Shown here: piece after piece, positions 52,601 through 61,964 of the stretch
Numbering within the stretch: position 1 is the stretch's first letter
Layout: each line of letters opens with the position of its first letter
Assembly (NCBI GenBank): GCA_040285745.1
Contig: JAUFOR010000008.1
Coordinates: forward strand, 310,001-374,000
DNA: 64,000 bases
Reading direction: 5' to 3'
Source of the DNA: Barthelona sp. PCE
Lineage: Eukaryota; Metamonada: BaSk clade
The notes under the pieces: model-generated
Seen by the model: the letters and a program-made list of their open reading frames with translations, nothing else
Databases searched by the model: none
Told to the model about the DNA's origin: nothing
Program-made: the position numbers and the translations under genes

Positions 52601-55600
52601 TTACAAGAGTGACATCTCATAACTGTCTCCAGAGAGCTCTGTGTTCTCCTGTTTGGTAATGGAGCGGATTGTAGGATCCTTCTCTGAAAAGTTAACAAGA
52701 AGATCTTCCAGAAGATAATTTTCTACAGTATCCACCTTATATTCGTGTGTAAAACGACAACTGAGAGTAAAGTGAGACGATGCAGCAGCGATAAAAGATG
52801 TTAACTGCTTACGATCACTGAGCTCAGCAACACTAAGAAGAGGACTACGCATTGACTCTAAACGGGCTTTCTCTATTGTTTTCTCTTCAATTCCCAGTAA
52901 AAACGCAACTCTGGTGATGATGGGGAGCACAGTGACTGGGTAATCATTGAGATTCTCAAACACAGGCATAAGAGGATCCCTTAGAAGCGACCACTGATAG
53001 AAATGAACGTGTTGGAAACCAATGACAAGAATGGTGTCTAAAAGCTTAAGACAGTGCAACATGACGGTATTGTTGATGGTAAGATCGTCTAGAATACGAA
53101 GAATATTGCTAACAACGATAGGGAAGTAAGGCATAACATTGTCTTCATCGTTCTTAATAAACATCGTCCTAAGGAGAATGAGAGCAGCTGATGTGACTGA
53201 TGGGCACTGACTGTCGATGTTCTCCTGTACCTTTTCGATAATGACAGGAAGAGGAAGAGTGTTGTTCGGACACGCGTACATGAGATACGTAAGCCTGATC
53301 AACAACATATAACGCTGACTGTTATCTGCTGTTGCGCTGATCTTGGTCATAACACCACCCGGGCTCAGCCTTTCAATTATGGAGTCCAATGTCTGATAAC
53401 GGTCATACCCACCAGCGTTATCACATGACGTGACGAATCGAAATGCAATGGGGCCCCACATTTGGAGCACGCGGAGAGTGGCAGAACAAAGGAAGGAGTC
53501 GTTCAAAAAGATGTCAAAAGCCTTTGATTTGAATAGCTTTGACCAAGATGATGGACCTTGCGTCAGACTCGAAAAGAAGTATGATACAGGGGGGTTGGTC
53601 GGTGAGAGTTGGGGCAGAACTGCAGAAACAAGCATCTGGACCAGTGTAACATGGTTCTTAGAGCCAAAAATCTTTGTGCGCAGTAAAAAGAATGGAAGTC
53701 TTCGTCCCAACACCCAGCACAGTTTCTTCGCGTACACAGCATTCTTTTCTGCATCGAACTTACGAGTTTGGCGGGGTGACCAGTTTTTCCTTCCCTCAAG
53801 AATCAAGCTAAAATATCGGAACATAACGGTGAGTGTTTCAACCCACTGACGCTGCTCATCCTGACTTACTGACAAGTGACCTTCGTCGTTCTCTGTAAAT
53901 GCAGATTGAGCAGATGGGTCAAAAGAGACATATGAATTAGACAATGCTTCACTCGAAAAAGCATCTGACATCCTCGCTGATCGTGATTGATTAAGTCTGC
54001 GTACGTTACTGTCTGAGAAACATATAATCACATAGTCGACAACGGTCTCAAACAAGAGTAATAGACAGCTTGATGACGTTATATTCTCAAGCAATACATT
54101 AACAAAGGACATGAAATCAGATTTTGAGTTACGTAGCTCCTCTGTATCGAAATAAACCATTATGTTCTTCAAGATATCAACAAGGTGGAATGCAAGATCG
54201 AAACCCGCCCTGTCAAGCAACATGAGGGAATGCATACGCACCAATATGTTAGGGAAACTTGGCATGGTGCTTAAAACAAGTTGGATGAGGGTTTTCTGAC
54301 CTTCGCTAAGCTCAACTGTGGCTGGGTAATCCTTGATTTCAGATTTGCCTTCGACAATGTCGATGTTCACAATTGGAATCTGTTGGGCAACACTCATGCC
54401 AGACCAAGTGCTGTAAACAGCATGGAATAGAACTTCAAGAGGGATACACTTCAACAGATCGACAATAGCCTCTCGCTTCACTTGATCTCCGACATCCTTA
54501 GACTTTTGGACACGTATCCAGTGATCGGTAAGACCACTGAGCAACAGCGGAACGCAATCAAGAAGAGCCTCTTGGGGTGATACCTCCTTCTTCCGCTCTT
54601 CTTCTTCAGTGACAAAGACCTCCTTGGCAATACCAAAGATGAGCTTGACAGGGAAGAAGACTGTGTCAAGGATAATGTTACTATCATCAATGATCTCCTC
54701 ACCCTTATTGTTGTCACTCAAATGGAGGATGGACGTGATGAGCCTCGAAGAAAGCTCAACCAATGGGGCAAGAAGATCTGATGGACAAGAGCCCAGCTGC
54801 TTAATACATGTGATAAATACAGAAAGCATTGTTGCAGCAGATGCACTTTTATCCTCAACAATCAGCTTCTCAACAAGGTCCTTGTACGCCAACAAACAAT
54901 AGAGCTTATTGTTAGTAACAGCGTAATTGATACCACGATGACACACTGATAAAACACTGTCCAGAGAATCTGTTAAAGAATGCACTAACTTCAAAATCTC
55001 AATTTGCAAAGTACTGTTGGGATACTTGGTCGTCAGGTTACCCAAGATAAGATGCAGCTGATTAGGAAGACTGGTCTGTTGAAGAACTGTCTCAGGGATA
55101 AAGGGAAGAATAAACTTCGCAAAGTCACACACAAAGAACTGAACGGAAAGGATCTCGTTGACATAGGGCTGGGTGGGGGCCAGGTGTAAAATATAAATAA
55201 TAAGAGAAACCAAAAAAGATGCATAATCTTCGAAATACATAAGGAACTCCTGTTTATCGTGCGAGGACTGGCTCTCAGGCAGGTATAGACCCAAGAACTT
55301 TGACTGCAAACTGTTTTCCGATCTTTTATCTGCCAAAACTTGCATTACACGATTGGGAGATATGGCAATAAGCTTTTCAAGAATAGTGAACGTATACTTA
55401 ATTCTGCGCTTGTCCAGACGCTGGGCGAGTGTATGTGAGTGCAACTTACTCTCCAGATTGCTACTAAGTAAGAAATCAAGACACGGGAACACCAAGGAGT
55501 GGATTTCACTGATTAGCTCCAGCACGAACCGATATATCATTTGATAGAGCAACGGCTCAGATGACTGGAGGGCATCCAATGTGAGCATGAGTGAACGGGA

Positions 55601-57613
55601 CTCCATAACGGGCGTCTGAAGATTGCTTGTTTTGCTCAGGTTGTACATCTCCAGGTAACGCTCTAAAGATTGTTTGCGGATGTTAAAGTCCTGAGATGTG
55701 ATCTGTCTCTTAAGATAAGAGGAGACTGCACCAGGATGAATGATTGAAAACTGAGAAAACGCAATGCAGTCGTTTGTTTCCCAAAGACATTCAGCAAGAC
55801 GCTTCATAAGGGTGGTTTTGTCGACTGCATGATAGTGCTCTCGAAGCCAGACACCAAAGCCGAAGTATCGTGGGTGTACTGTGATGTACAAGAAAGTCTC
55901 GCATGAAAGAGCGTCCATACGGATGAATTTGTCCAGTAAAGAAACTATTTCATCTTCGTCGTTCTTTGCTGAATTCTCGCTGGCTTCAGTTTCAGTTTCA
56001 ACTTCAGTTTCAACTTCTTTCTGATGATTGCCTGTTACAGCGAGCAACTTCAGTATGAGTTCAAGGTCATCATTCATAGGCTTCTCCTCGTCGAGGATGC
56101 TCCTCAGCAGGTCAAACACGAAAGTGCGCTGCTCAGCAGTTGTAAAACAACGGAGAACATCTAACGAGTGAGTTCCAACCATGGAAATAGAGCCCAAACT
56201 TGGCTCAAAGATGTTGCTGCTGTCTGAACACGGTGGGAACACAAAGACACGGTCAATGAGATCACTGACTAACTGCACAGTCTCATCATCACGTGATGCT
56301 GTCAAAATACGAATCAAAAACTGGGCGAAATGTGATACATCGTGCTCATCAAACCCTTTGGGGGACAAGGTCTTGGAGCTGAAGCACAGGAGGATGACAT
56401 TGTCAAGCAGAAGTTGGAGGATAGAGAGGGACTGTGAACCAATAATGTCTGCTTCAATTGTGTGCATGATATCCCAGATGTCATCGCTGATGTACTGCCA
56501 CAGTGTGCGCAAGGCGATGAATCCAGACTCAATGTGTTGCTTCCTTCCATATTCAAGGGCCATGCGTACAACGTCTTTACGATCAACAAAATCGGTCTCC
56601 ATTGTAGCCTGTTTCTCGACAATTGCAAGCGCAATCTCAGCTGGCCAGGCGGCACATGTTGACATTATCTGCTCCTTTGATGGTTTGATGAACTCATCTT
56701 TATAACGTAATCTTTCTTGTGCCACATAATTCTGCAATGGTGTTGAAAAGATTCGTTCAAGAGCGACAGTGACTGGTGGGAGAGTGACCTCGTTAAGGAC
56801 CTGCCACACACGTCTTAACAAAGACACGTCTCCAGAAGAAAGAATGCGCAGTAGAGCAACTAGAAGATTAAGCTTCTCATCGTCGGAAAATGTGAGAATC
56901 TCATCCCCGAAGTTGAGGATGACGTCGAGACCTGATCTGATAACAAGGGAATCGAAAGATGATAAAGATCCAATTAATGCTTCACTGACAATAATGGGGG
57001 AGATGAGTGATGGCTCTTTAAAACGTTGGATGATGTACTGCAGACCTGAGAAGCGCGTAGAGGGAGATAGACCGACAGATCTAAACAAAGCAGAGAAAAA
57101 AAGCTCTGCTCCACATCCACTTAATAAGGCATCGAGTAATTCCATAATCTCTCCGTATGTTTCACTACTTTCCTCTTCGATACCGGGTAGGATCGAAGTG
57201 AGAAGTGGTGTGAGACAAGGGCCCAGACGAGGACCAAGAGGAACTAAATGGGTTGAAAAAAGTTGGGCTATAATTGGACGTACTGTCATCGTAGCATGCT
57301 GATAGAGCGAGAAGATGGACAGTATGTAGATGGGTAGCTCAGCTGAAAGGTTATCGCTGCCGATTTTGGTGTAAATTGCATCGAAACATTTGAGTGCCTG
57401 CTCATGTACACCTGACGGAAGTTTATGATTGAGGCACTGTGATATCCTCTTACACAACTCATAGCGCATAGGAAGATGCTGTCCGTCAAATTGATCATAC
57501 TTTGAAGCCGTTAAGATACCGTATAGCTTGGTAAGAATCCTTACAAGGTCTGACCATTGGCTTGCGCCCTTAAACAGCTTCAAGATGTTGTTGATTTCAC
57601 GTTCAAAAGACAT
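52601..57613 (-). CDS. DOP1: DOP1/Dopey protein
   Basis: 1670 residues, the length of yeast Dop1. The N-terminal Dopey domain is clear: 'WSDLVRILTKLYGIL' (family 'WSDLI..L.KL...L'), 'CKRISQCLNHKLPSGVHEQALKCFDAIYTKIG' (family '[24 protein letters not shown]'), 'SLYQHATMTVRPIIAQLFSTHLVPLG' and 'LTSILPGIEEESSETYGEIMELLDAL' (family 'LPGLEEE.SE'). The rest is helical and HEAT-like. An acidic E-V-E-T repeat lies near residue 535. DOP1 with MON2 acts in endosome-to-Golgi retrieval and organelle positioning. With syntaxin 6 and AP-5 mu it makes a retrieval theme in this window. No typical initiator precedes the ATG; AT-rich sequence follows upstream. Confidence 0.93.
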   Translation of the reverse strand: MSFEREINNILKLFKGASQWSDLVRILTKLYGILTASKYDQFDGQHLPMRYELCKRISQCLNHKLPSGVHEQALKCFDAIYTKIGSDNLSAELPIYILSIFSLYQHATMTVRPIIAQLFSTHLVPLGPRLGPCLTPLLTSILPGIEEESSETYGEIMELLDALLSGCGAELFFSALFRSVGLSPSTRFSGLQYIIQRFKEPSLISPIIVSEALIGSLSSFDSLVIRSGLDVILNFGDEILTFSDDEKLNLLVALLRILSSGDVSLLRRVWQVLNEVTLPPVTVALERIFSTPLQNYVAQERLRYKDEFIKPSKEQIMSTCAAWPAEIALAIVEKQATMETDFVDRKDVVRMALEYGRKQHIESGFIALRTLWQYISDDIWDIMHTIEADIIGSQSLSILQLLLDNVILLCFSSKTLSPKGFDEHDVSHFAQFLIRILTASRDDETVQLVSDLIDRVFVFPPCSDSSNIFEPSLGSISMVGTHSLDVLRCFTTAEQRTFVFDLLRSILDEEKPMNDDLELILKLLAVTGNHQKEVETEVETETEASENSAKNDEDEIVSLLDKFIRMDALSCETFLYITVHPRYFGFGVWLREHYHAVDKTTLMKRLAECLWETNDCIAFSQFSIIHPGAVSSYLKRQITSQDFNIRKQSLERYLEMYNLSKTSNLQTPVMESRSLMLTLDALQSSEPLLYQMIYRFVLELISEIHSLVFPCLDFLLSSNLESKLHSHTLAQRLDKRRIKYTFTILEKLIAISPNRVMQVLADKRSENSLQSKFLGLYLPESQSSHDKQEFLMYFEDYASFLVSLIIYILHLAPTQPYVNEILSVQFFVCDFAKFILPFIPETVLQQTSLPNQLHLILGNLTTKYPNSTLQIEILKLVHSLTDSLDSVLSVCHRGINYAVTNNKLYCLLAYKDLVEKLIVEDKSASAATMLSVFITCIKQLGSCPSDLLAPLVELSSRLITSILHLSDNNKGEEIIDDSNIILDTVFFPVKLIFGIAKEVFVTEEEERKKEVSPQEALLDCVPLLLSGLTDHWIRVQKSKDVGDQVKREAIVDLLKCIPLEVLFHAVYSTWSGMSVAQQIPIVNIDIVEGKSEIKDYPATVELSEGQKTLIQLVLSTMPSFPNILVRMHSLMLLDRAGFDLAFHLVDILKNIMVYFDTEELRNSKSDFMSFVNVLLENITSSSCLLLLFETVVDYVIICFSDSNVRRLNQSRSARMSDAFSSEALSNSYVSFDPSAQSAFTENDEGHLSVSQDEQRQWVETLTVMFRYFSLILEGRKNWSPRQTRKFDAEKNAVYAKKLCWVLGRRLPFFLLRTKIFGSKNHVTLVQMLVSAVLPQLSPTNPPVSYFFSSLTQGPSSWSKLFKSKAFDIFLNDSFLCSATLRVLQMWGPIAFRFVTSCDNAGGYDRYQTLDSIIERLSPGGVMTKISATADNSQRYMLLIRLTYLMYACPNNTLPLPVIIEKVQENIDSQCPSVTSAALILLRTMFIKNDEDNVMPYFPIVVSNILRILDDLTINNTVMLHCLKLLDTILVIGFQHVHFYQWSLLRDPLMPVFENLNDYPVTVLPIITRVAFLLGIEEKTIEKARLESMRSPLLSVAELSDRKQLTSFIAAASSHFTLSCRFTHEYKVDTVENYLLEDLLVNFSEKDPTIRSITKQENTELSGDSYEMSLL
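55985..56018 (-). repeat. Short E-V-E-T coding repeat in DOP1
   Basis: A roughly 12-base unit (minus strand GAAGTTGAAACT/GAAACTGAA) repeated about three times, encoding K-E-V-E-T-E-V-E-T-E-T-E. It is a small in-frame expansion in an acidic disordered loop. Confidence 0.6.
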
Positions 57614-59052
57614 ATAATCGTTTTAGACAAAACTAACAAAATAGAATAATATATAAGCGTTGGTTGGGGTCTGTTAATGCCTTGAGCTTCGCCAATAGTA
57701 AAATTGACGATGAAAAAGGAGAGATAAATGATTTACACGTGTGCATATAAATAGAGCAATGCTGCACTTTTTCGAACACTAAAAGATGTTATACTAGTAT
57801 TAAAATACTTTTGTGGTCATAACTTATCAAAATAGCCTTGTGAAAAAGACCTGCGTAACGTTTATGACAATTTTTTGTTTCATGCTAGTATAAAACAATA
57901 TACAGGTTAATGTATTTATTTTCTACGTGAAAACCCTACACAAATAAAGATCACAGTTTTCTAGGCATATGAGTGAATATTATTAACTGCTTTTCATTAC
58001 TATTAGACTATCTTTTCTCTTTTTTTCAAAGAGAAAACACAGTATTTTCTAAACGCTATTAAATTTCCAAATAGCCAAATGGTAAAAAAAATTTGCCTTC
58101 ATCTAAAATTTCATAATTCAAGTATAATCAGTATTTACACATGGTATTCACATTTTTTGGAAATACCCTGTTGAATTTTGTTCATAATTGTATAAAGAAT
58201 ACAGAGATGGAGATGTTCTTTTTTTTCTTCAAATTATCCCTTATTACATTCAATCATCAAATGAAGCACGAGAATTTACATCAATATTTATGCTTTACCC
58301 TACAAATGTCCACAAATTGAAGGAAATATTGGTATTTGTAAGTGAAACTATACTCTTAGTGCTTGAATCTGGATTCTGGTCAGTTTGTGCATATTTTGAA
58401 CCATGATACGCTGATTAATTGTACATTTATCCACAAATTCTAAACAAAAAAATCACTCAATTTTTCTAAATAAGTACCTTAGTGCAATGTAAAATATGTA
58501 TTTAATATCAGAATTTTTCAGTGCCCTTAATGTTTTTAAAACCACTAATAAATAAAATATCTTTGTATGAGCTCGTACCGGTTTTTAAAATAACATTTAG
58601 TAGTATAAATATTACCAATTAAGGGATTTAGCTCAGTAATTTAAATTTTTAATAATTATTCAGGAACCTGCGAAATTTACTTTCAAATTGTTAGAAATTC
58701 TATGCTAGTTATTGGTAAACTACAGTATATATGTCACAAGGACATCCAGATACTTCTGTAAACTTGTATTAAAAGCAAATTATGGTAAAAAAAAATTCAG
58801 AGATGCACCATATGAGCTTTTTGCAGTAAAAAAAGGCACAGAAATTAAAAATCACACTAGTAAGATAATCAATTTACAAGGAAAGAGATTTTTTGATCCT
58901 TTAAAAAACATTTTTAGGAAAATGCATGCTTTTCGATCAAATTTTCTTTTAACATGGTAAAATATTCTTCTATACCTTCAAAATCAGAACTAGATGATTT
59001 GAATAACTTTACAATCACAATATAGAGCGTTTTCAGAAATATTTTTCTTTTA
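57614..59052. other. Longest gene-free, strongly AT-rich region
   Basis: 1439 bases between divergent DOP1 and the propeller-like gene, several times longer than any other spacer here, with visibly lower GC. Two open frames (58188-58406 and 58712-58960) lack initiators and any protein-like pattern and are not called. I looked for tRNA and snRNA: a GGGATTTAGCTCAGT at about 58624 and an ATACAGAGA at about 58199 are isolated matches only. It could hold decayed genes, an unrecognised RNA, a matrix or replication element; the sequence does not decide. Confidence 0.4.
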
Positions 59053-61131
59053 ATGCCTAGAAAAACTAGTACAGGGCGAAATGTTTTATTAACTCTTGAA
59101 AATGAAGAGTTTCCTGGGGTAATTTCTTTTTTAGATGATAAATCTGTTGAGGTGAGAGTTGGGGAACCAGCACCAGCAATTTTTGCATTTGACAGCAACC
59201 AAGACATATGCTCTTGTAGATATAACACTTCAACAACCATTATCAAGCAAGATTTTGGGTCTGTTAAATACAGACAACTTTTTAGATGTGCATGGGATCA
59301 TTCGCTCTATCACACAGAGGAAAAACAACACGAGGGCCATGATTATCTAAGTGTAGCATTTTTCACTTGTCAAAATGATGACTTTGAATATTTGGAACAT
59401 CAGAGTTTACCAGATATCGACATTGACAGGGAAATTCGATTTCTGGACAGATATACATTTCTTTCAAGGAACGGAATATCCCGGAATATCGTATTGTTAA
59501 ACGAGGATTTCCATCTTTCAAGGAGGATAATTTTGGATTGTTCAGTATATGCTATTTTAGGTCATGGGTTCATTTTCTTCTATCAAAATTATGTGTATTA
59601 TGTTAACTACAATCGTGAGCAACTGGAGTCATATGATGTTATTGATATTCATTGTGAGGATCTTCAAGTTTTACGAGCTGATTCGATGTTTTATAAGCAA
59701 CAGAAGATGACAGACACATTCACTTTCGGTTATTATTTATTCTTATCTAATCGTTATGAATCTTATTATGTTTTATACATGGACGGAGATATTTTAAAGA
59801 AAATTAATTTAGTTAAGGAGTTTCCAATGTTCTCTAAGCTTTCAAGGCTTGCTGATGTTGAGTTTTTACAGTTAAAATTGGATGGGCCTGAAAAAGTATT
59901 AGTAATTTCTGCTTTTTTAAATCAAAAAAGTTGTATTCTCATTTTAAAGGAAAATTTTTGCAGAACACCAGGGTATTGTCCTTTAGATGTAACATTTTTT
60001 AGTTCAAAAAAGAACTTTTCTCGAAATTTTAATTTCTTACCAAACATCACATCCAGGTATTATTTTGCAAAGAATTCATCTACTCTGGTGAAAACAACAT
60101 CGTTAATTGATACAAATCAAACAATATTATCGATACAAAATGTTAACAGAAGCATTAGGAAAGTTTTAGATGATTGCATAATTTTTGCTGAACCTCATCA
60201 GTTGTTTACGTGGAATTTCATCAATAACACCATTCATTCAACAAGACCGTGGGTATTTTGGTCACCTTTTGTGGATGAAAATTATAATATAGATCCACAA
60301 TATATAACAGGACATGTTGTTTTTGAAAGAACCAAAAGATTGGTAAAATCTATGTATTGCTATGATATGAGAGCAGCAATGGATGGATCATGCAGAGGTT
60401 TTAAGTTGATAATGCCGGAAAATGCAGTGTTATTGAAAATTGGTAATGAGAGTTTATGGTTCTCTGTCAGTGTTTTTGCTCGTGGAAGTTCTCAAATCAT
60501 TAAGGTTTATGAGTATGAATACTCTGTTAACGAACTTAAAGTGCTGTTTGAATGCAATTTACCCACAATAACGCGTCCATTTTTTGTTAATGATCATTGC
60601 ATATTGTTTAGAGATAGTGCATCTGGTTTTTACTACCAATACGAGGATGATAAGTGGGAGGCAGCAACTGATATGTGGAGTTATTGTATTAATACCAAAG
60701 GATTTACAACGATTACAGTTGGATCTAAGAATTATAATATCAAAGGTCAATTTATTTGCACCGCACGTGACAACCTTGCAATATTTGTTGATGCAGTTTA
60801 CTTGATCACATCGGAGGCCTTTGAAGAGCAGCCATTTGGATTGAAATTGGTTGATTTGAAGGAGGAGGGTCTTGTTGGTAGCAAGAAGCACATTAATTTA
60901 CTTCCCAATGGTTTTAGTATAGTTCATTTGAACCAAGAATCCATGAAGCTATTGCATAGAATATATACTTTTAAGCAAGATAATTCATATGATGTTGATG
61001 TGAAAGATTGTAATATGTTTGATGTTTTAGCTGAATCAAAATATTTTGATTTCACAGATTGCTTTTTGAGTTTTGATCTTTGCTTCTTGACAGAACCATT
61101 ACATGAATTCAACATAATAAGTCAATTATAA
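59053..61131 (+). CDS. Unrecognised beta-rich (propeller-like) protein
   Basis: 692 residues without signal peptide or membrane helix. It is dominated by short aromatic-rich strands ('YYLFLSNRYESYYVLYMDGD', 'SLWFSVSVFARGSSQIIKVY') separated by charged turns, consistent with degenerate beta-propellers, and is unusually rich in Phe, Tyr, Asn and Asp. The style is that of the 623-residue protein at 11448-13319 and of the N-terminus of the kinase-HECT protein; all three may belong to one lineage-specific family. No catalytic motif is visible. Codons are markedly A/T-ended, in line with the AT-rich region at its 5' side. ATG 59053 is preceded by GCGTTTTCAGAAAT. Confidence 0.75.
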   Translation: MPRKTSTGRNVLLTLENEEFPGVISFLDDKSVEVRVGEPAPAIFAFDSNQDICSCRYNTSTTIIKQDFGSVKYRQLFRCAWDHSLYHTEEKQHEGHDYLSVAFFTCQNDDFEYLEHQSLPDIDIDREIRFLDRYTFLSRNGISRNIVLLNEDFHLSRRIILDCSVYAILGHGFIFFYQNYVYYVNYNREQLESYDVIDIHCEDLQVLRADSMFYKQQKMTDTFTFGYYLFLSNRYESYYVLYMDGDILKKINLVKEFPMFSKLSRLADVEFLQLKLDGPEKVLVISAFLNQKSCILILKENFCRTPGYCPLDVTFFSSKKNFSRNFNFLPNITSRYYFAKNSSTLVKTTSLIDTNQTILSIQNVNRSIRKVLDDCIIFAEPHQLFTWNFINNTIHSTRPWVFWSPFVDENYNIDPQYITGHVVFERTKRLVKSMYCYDMRAAMDGSCRGFKLIMPENAVLLKIGNESLWFSVSVFARGSSQIIKVYEYEYSVNELKVLFECNLPTITRPFFVNDHCILFRDSASGFYYQYEDDKWEAATDMWSYCINTKGFTTITVGSKNYNIKGQFICTARDNLAIFVDAVYLITSEAFEEQPFGLKLVDLKEEGLVGSKKHINLLPNGFSIVHLNQESMKLLHRIYTFKQDNSYDVDVKDCNMFDVLAESKYFDFTDCFLSFDLCFLTEPLHEFNIISQL

Positions 61132-61177
61132 TGATTGTTCATAACAAATAATTTTTCAGTTCCAAAGAATAAGAACA

Positions 61178-61921
61178 CTATGTTACTGTTGAGCAAAAGA
61201 TTAAAGTATTATCGCTGACATCGTGATCTTGCAGTGTTCCCAACAACAATCTATGTTTGTTAAACGGGACGTAAACAATCGTGTTACGAGCCGTTGTTTC
61301 AAGCAATTTTGCACAAATTCGACGCAGTGTAGCGACTGATTCATCTGGTTGAAGGTATACAAAGCGTGTATTATTGTTCTTTTTCTTAGTTGAATAGCGA
61401 ATTTTGATGCGCATCGAGTCTGGAGTGGCTGGTTGTGAATATTTTTCAACCAGGCCGCTTTGATACTGTTCATAACGGCCCCGCTTTTTAGCAGTAAATG
61501 AGTGTAATTCTTTCACTATATCATGTTTTGAGTTATTATCAATGACATTTTCGATAATAAATCTACGAATATTCATGCGATTTAGGCTCCCTTGCATAAC
61601 ATTCGCAACTGAATCATCAATAAAATTGTAAACAATGATGGCTGGGATTCGTGCCAAGTTTGCCTTCTCCCCTAACTCCAATGGAACTTCATTTGCAAAA
61701 AGAAATAGGCACAGCTGGGGATTAAGTGATATCCACTCAAAAATGCTTTCCAGTTCTACTTTTGACTCATCATCCACGATACACACAATACATTTTGTGA
61801 ATTCTGTTCCATTTCTGAGATGGGACAAAAAATTGTAGAAATCCCTTAGTTTGGAATTAGAAGAATGGCCCGAGCTCCAAGAGCGAACAGATCCCGATGT
61901 TTGCGACCCACAACTCTCCAT
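61178..61921 (-). CDS. Thioredoxin-like / UBX-like protein
   Basis: 247 residues. A Ser/Gly-rich start (1-24) precedes a thioredoxin-like segment (about 26-115): 'KCIVCIVDDES' strand, 'LCLFLFANEVP', then 'ARIPAIIVYNF' with the typical cis-Pro position; the C-x-x-C active site is absent, as in UAS domains of UBX proteins. A basic helix-linker follows, and the C-terminal 80 residues look like a UBX fold: 'MRIKIRYS', 'QPDESVATLRRICAKLL', 'TIVYVPFNKHRLLLGTL' and a final 'DNTLIFCS' strand. UBX proteins recruit p97/VCP; the F-P-R loop is V-P-F-N here. Start: ATG 61921 lies about ten bases after the initiator; an out-of-frame ATG at 61926 is five bases nearer and would have to be skipped. Confidence 0.55.
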   Translation of the reverse strand: MESCGSQTSGSVRSWSSGHSSNSKLRDFYNFLSHLRNGTEFTKCIVCIVDDESKVELESIFEWISLNPQLCLFLFANEVPLELGEKANLARIPAIIVYNFIDDSVANVMQGSLNRMNIRRFIIENVIDNNSKHDIVKELHSFTAKKRGRYEQYQSGLVEKYSQPATPDSMRIKIRYSTKKKNNNTRFVYLQPDESVATLRRICAKLLETTARNTIVYVPFNKHRLLLGTLQDHDVSDNTLIFCSTVT

Positions 61922-61926
61922 ATCAT

Positions 61927-61941
61927 GATCTGAAAAGGGCC
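61927..61941 (-). promoter_or_regulatory. Initiator-like element of UBX-like gene, very short leader
   Basis: Minus strand reads GGCCCTTTTCAGATC. If transcription starts at the A of TCA, the leader to ATG 61921 is only about ten bases. Confidence 0.55.
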
Positions 61942-61964
61942 TTAAAAATATCAACAGCAATTAT

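Noticed and set aside
53430-53849. 139-codon plus-strand frame within DOP1
   Set aside because: Antisense shadow of the conserved DOP1 coding sequence.
56181-56705. 174-codon plus-strand frame within DOP1
   Set aside because: Antisense shadow; composition Ser/Arg/Met-rich without domain features.
58195-58215. U6-like ATACAGAGA
   Set aside because: The following GATTAGC and the rest of U6 are missing; expected by chance in AT-rich DNA.
58621-58690. tRNA-like start GGGATTTAGCTCAGT
   Set aside because: A-box-like match only; no anticodon stem, T-loop (GGTTCGA) or acceptor pairing within 90 bases.
58188-58960. Two small open frames (72 and 82 codons) in the AT-rich island
   Set aside because: One lacks an ATG start, neither has an initiator element or protein-like pattern; long frames are easy here by chance.
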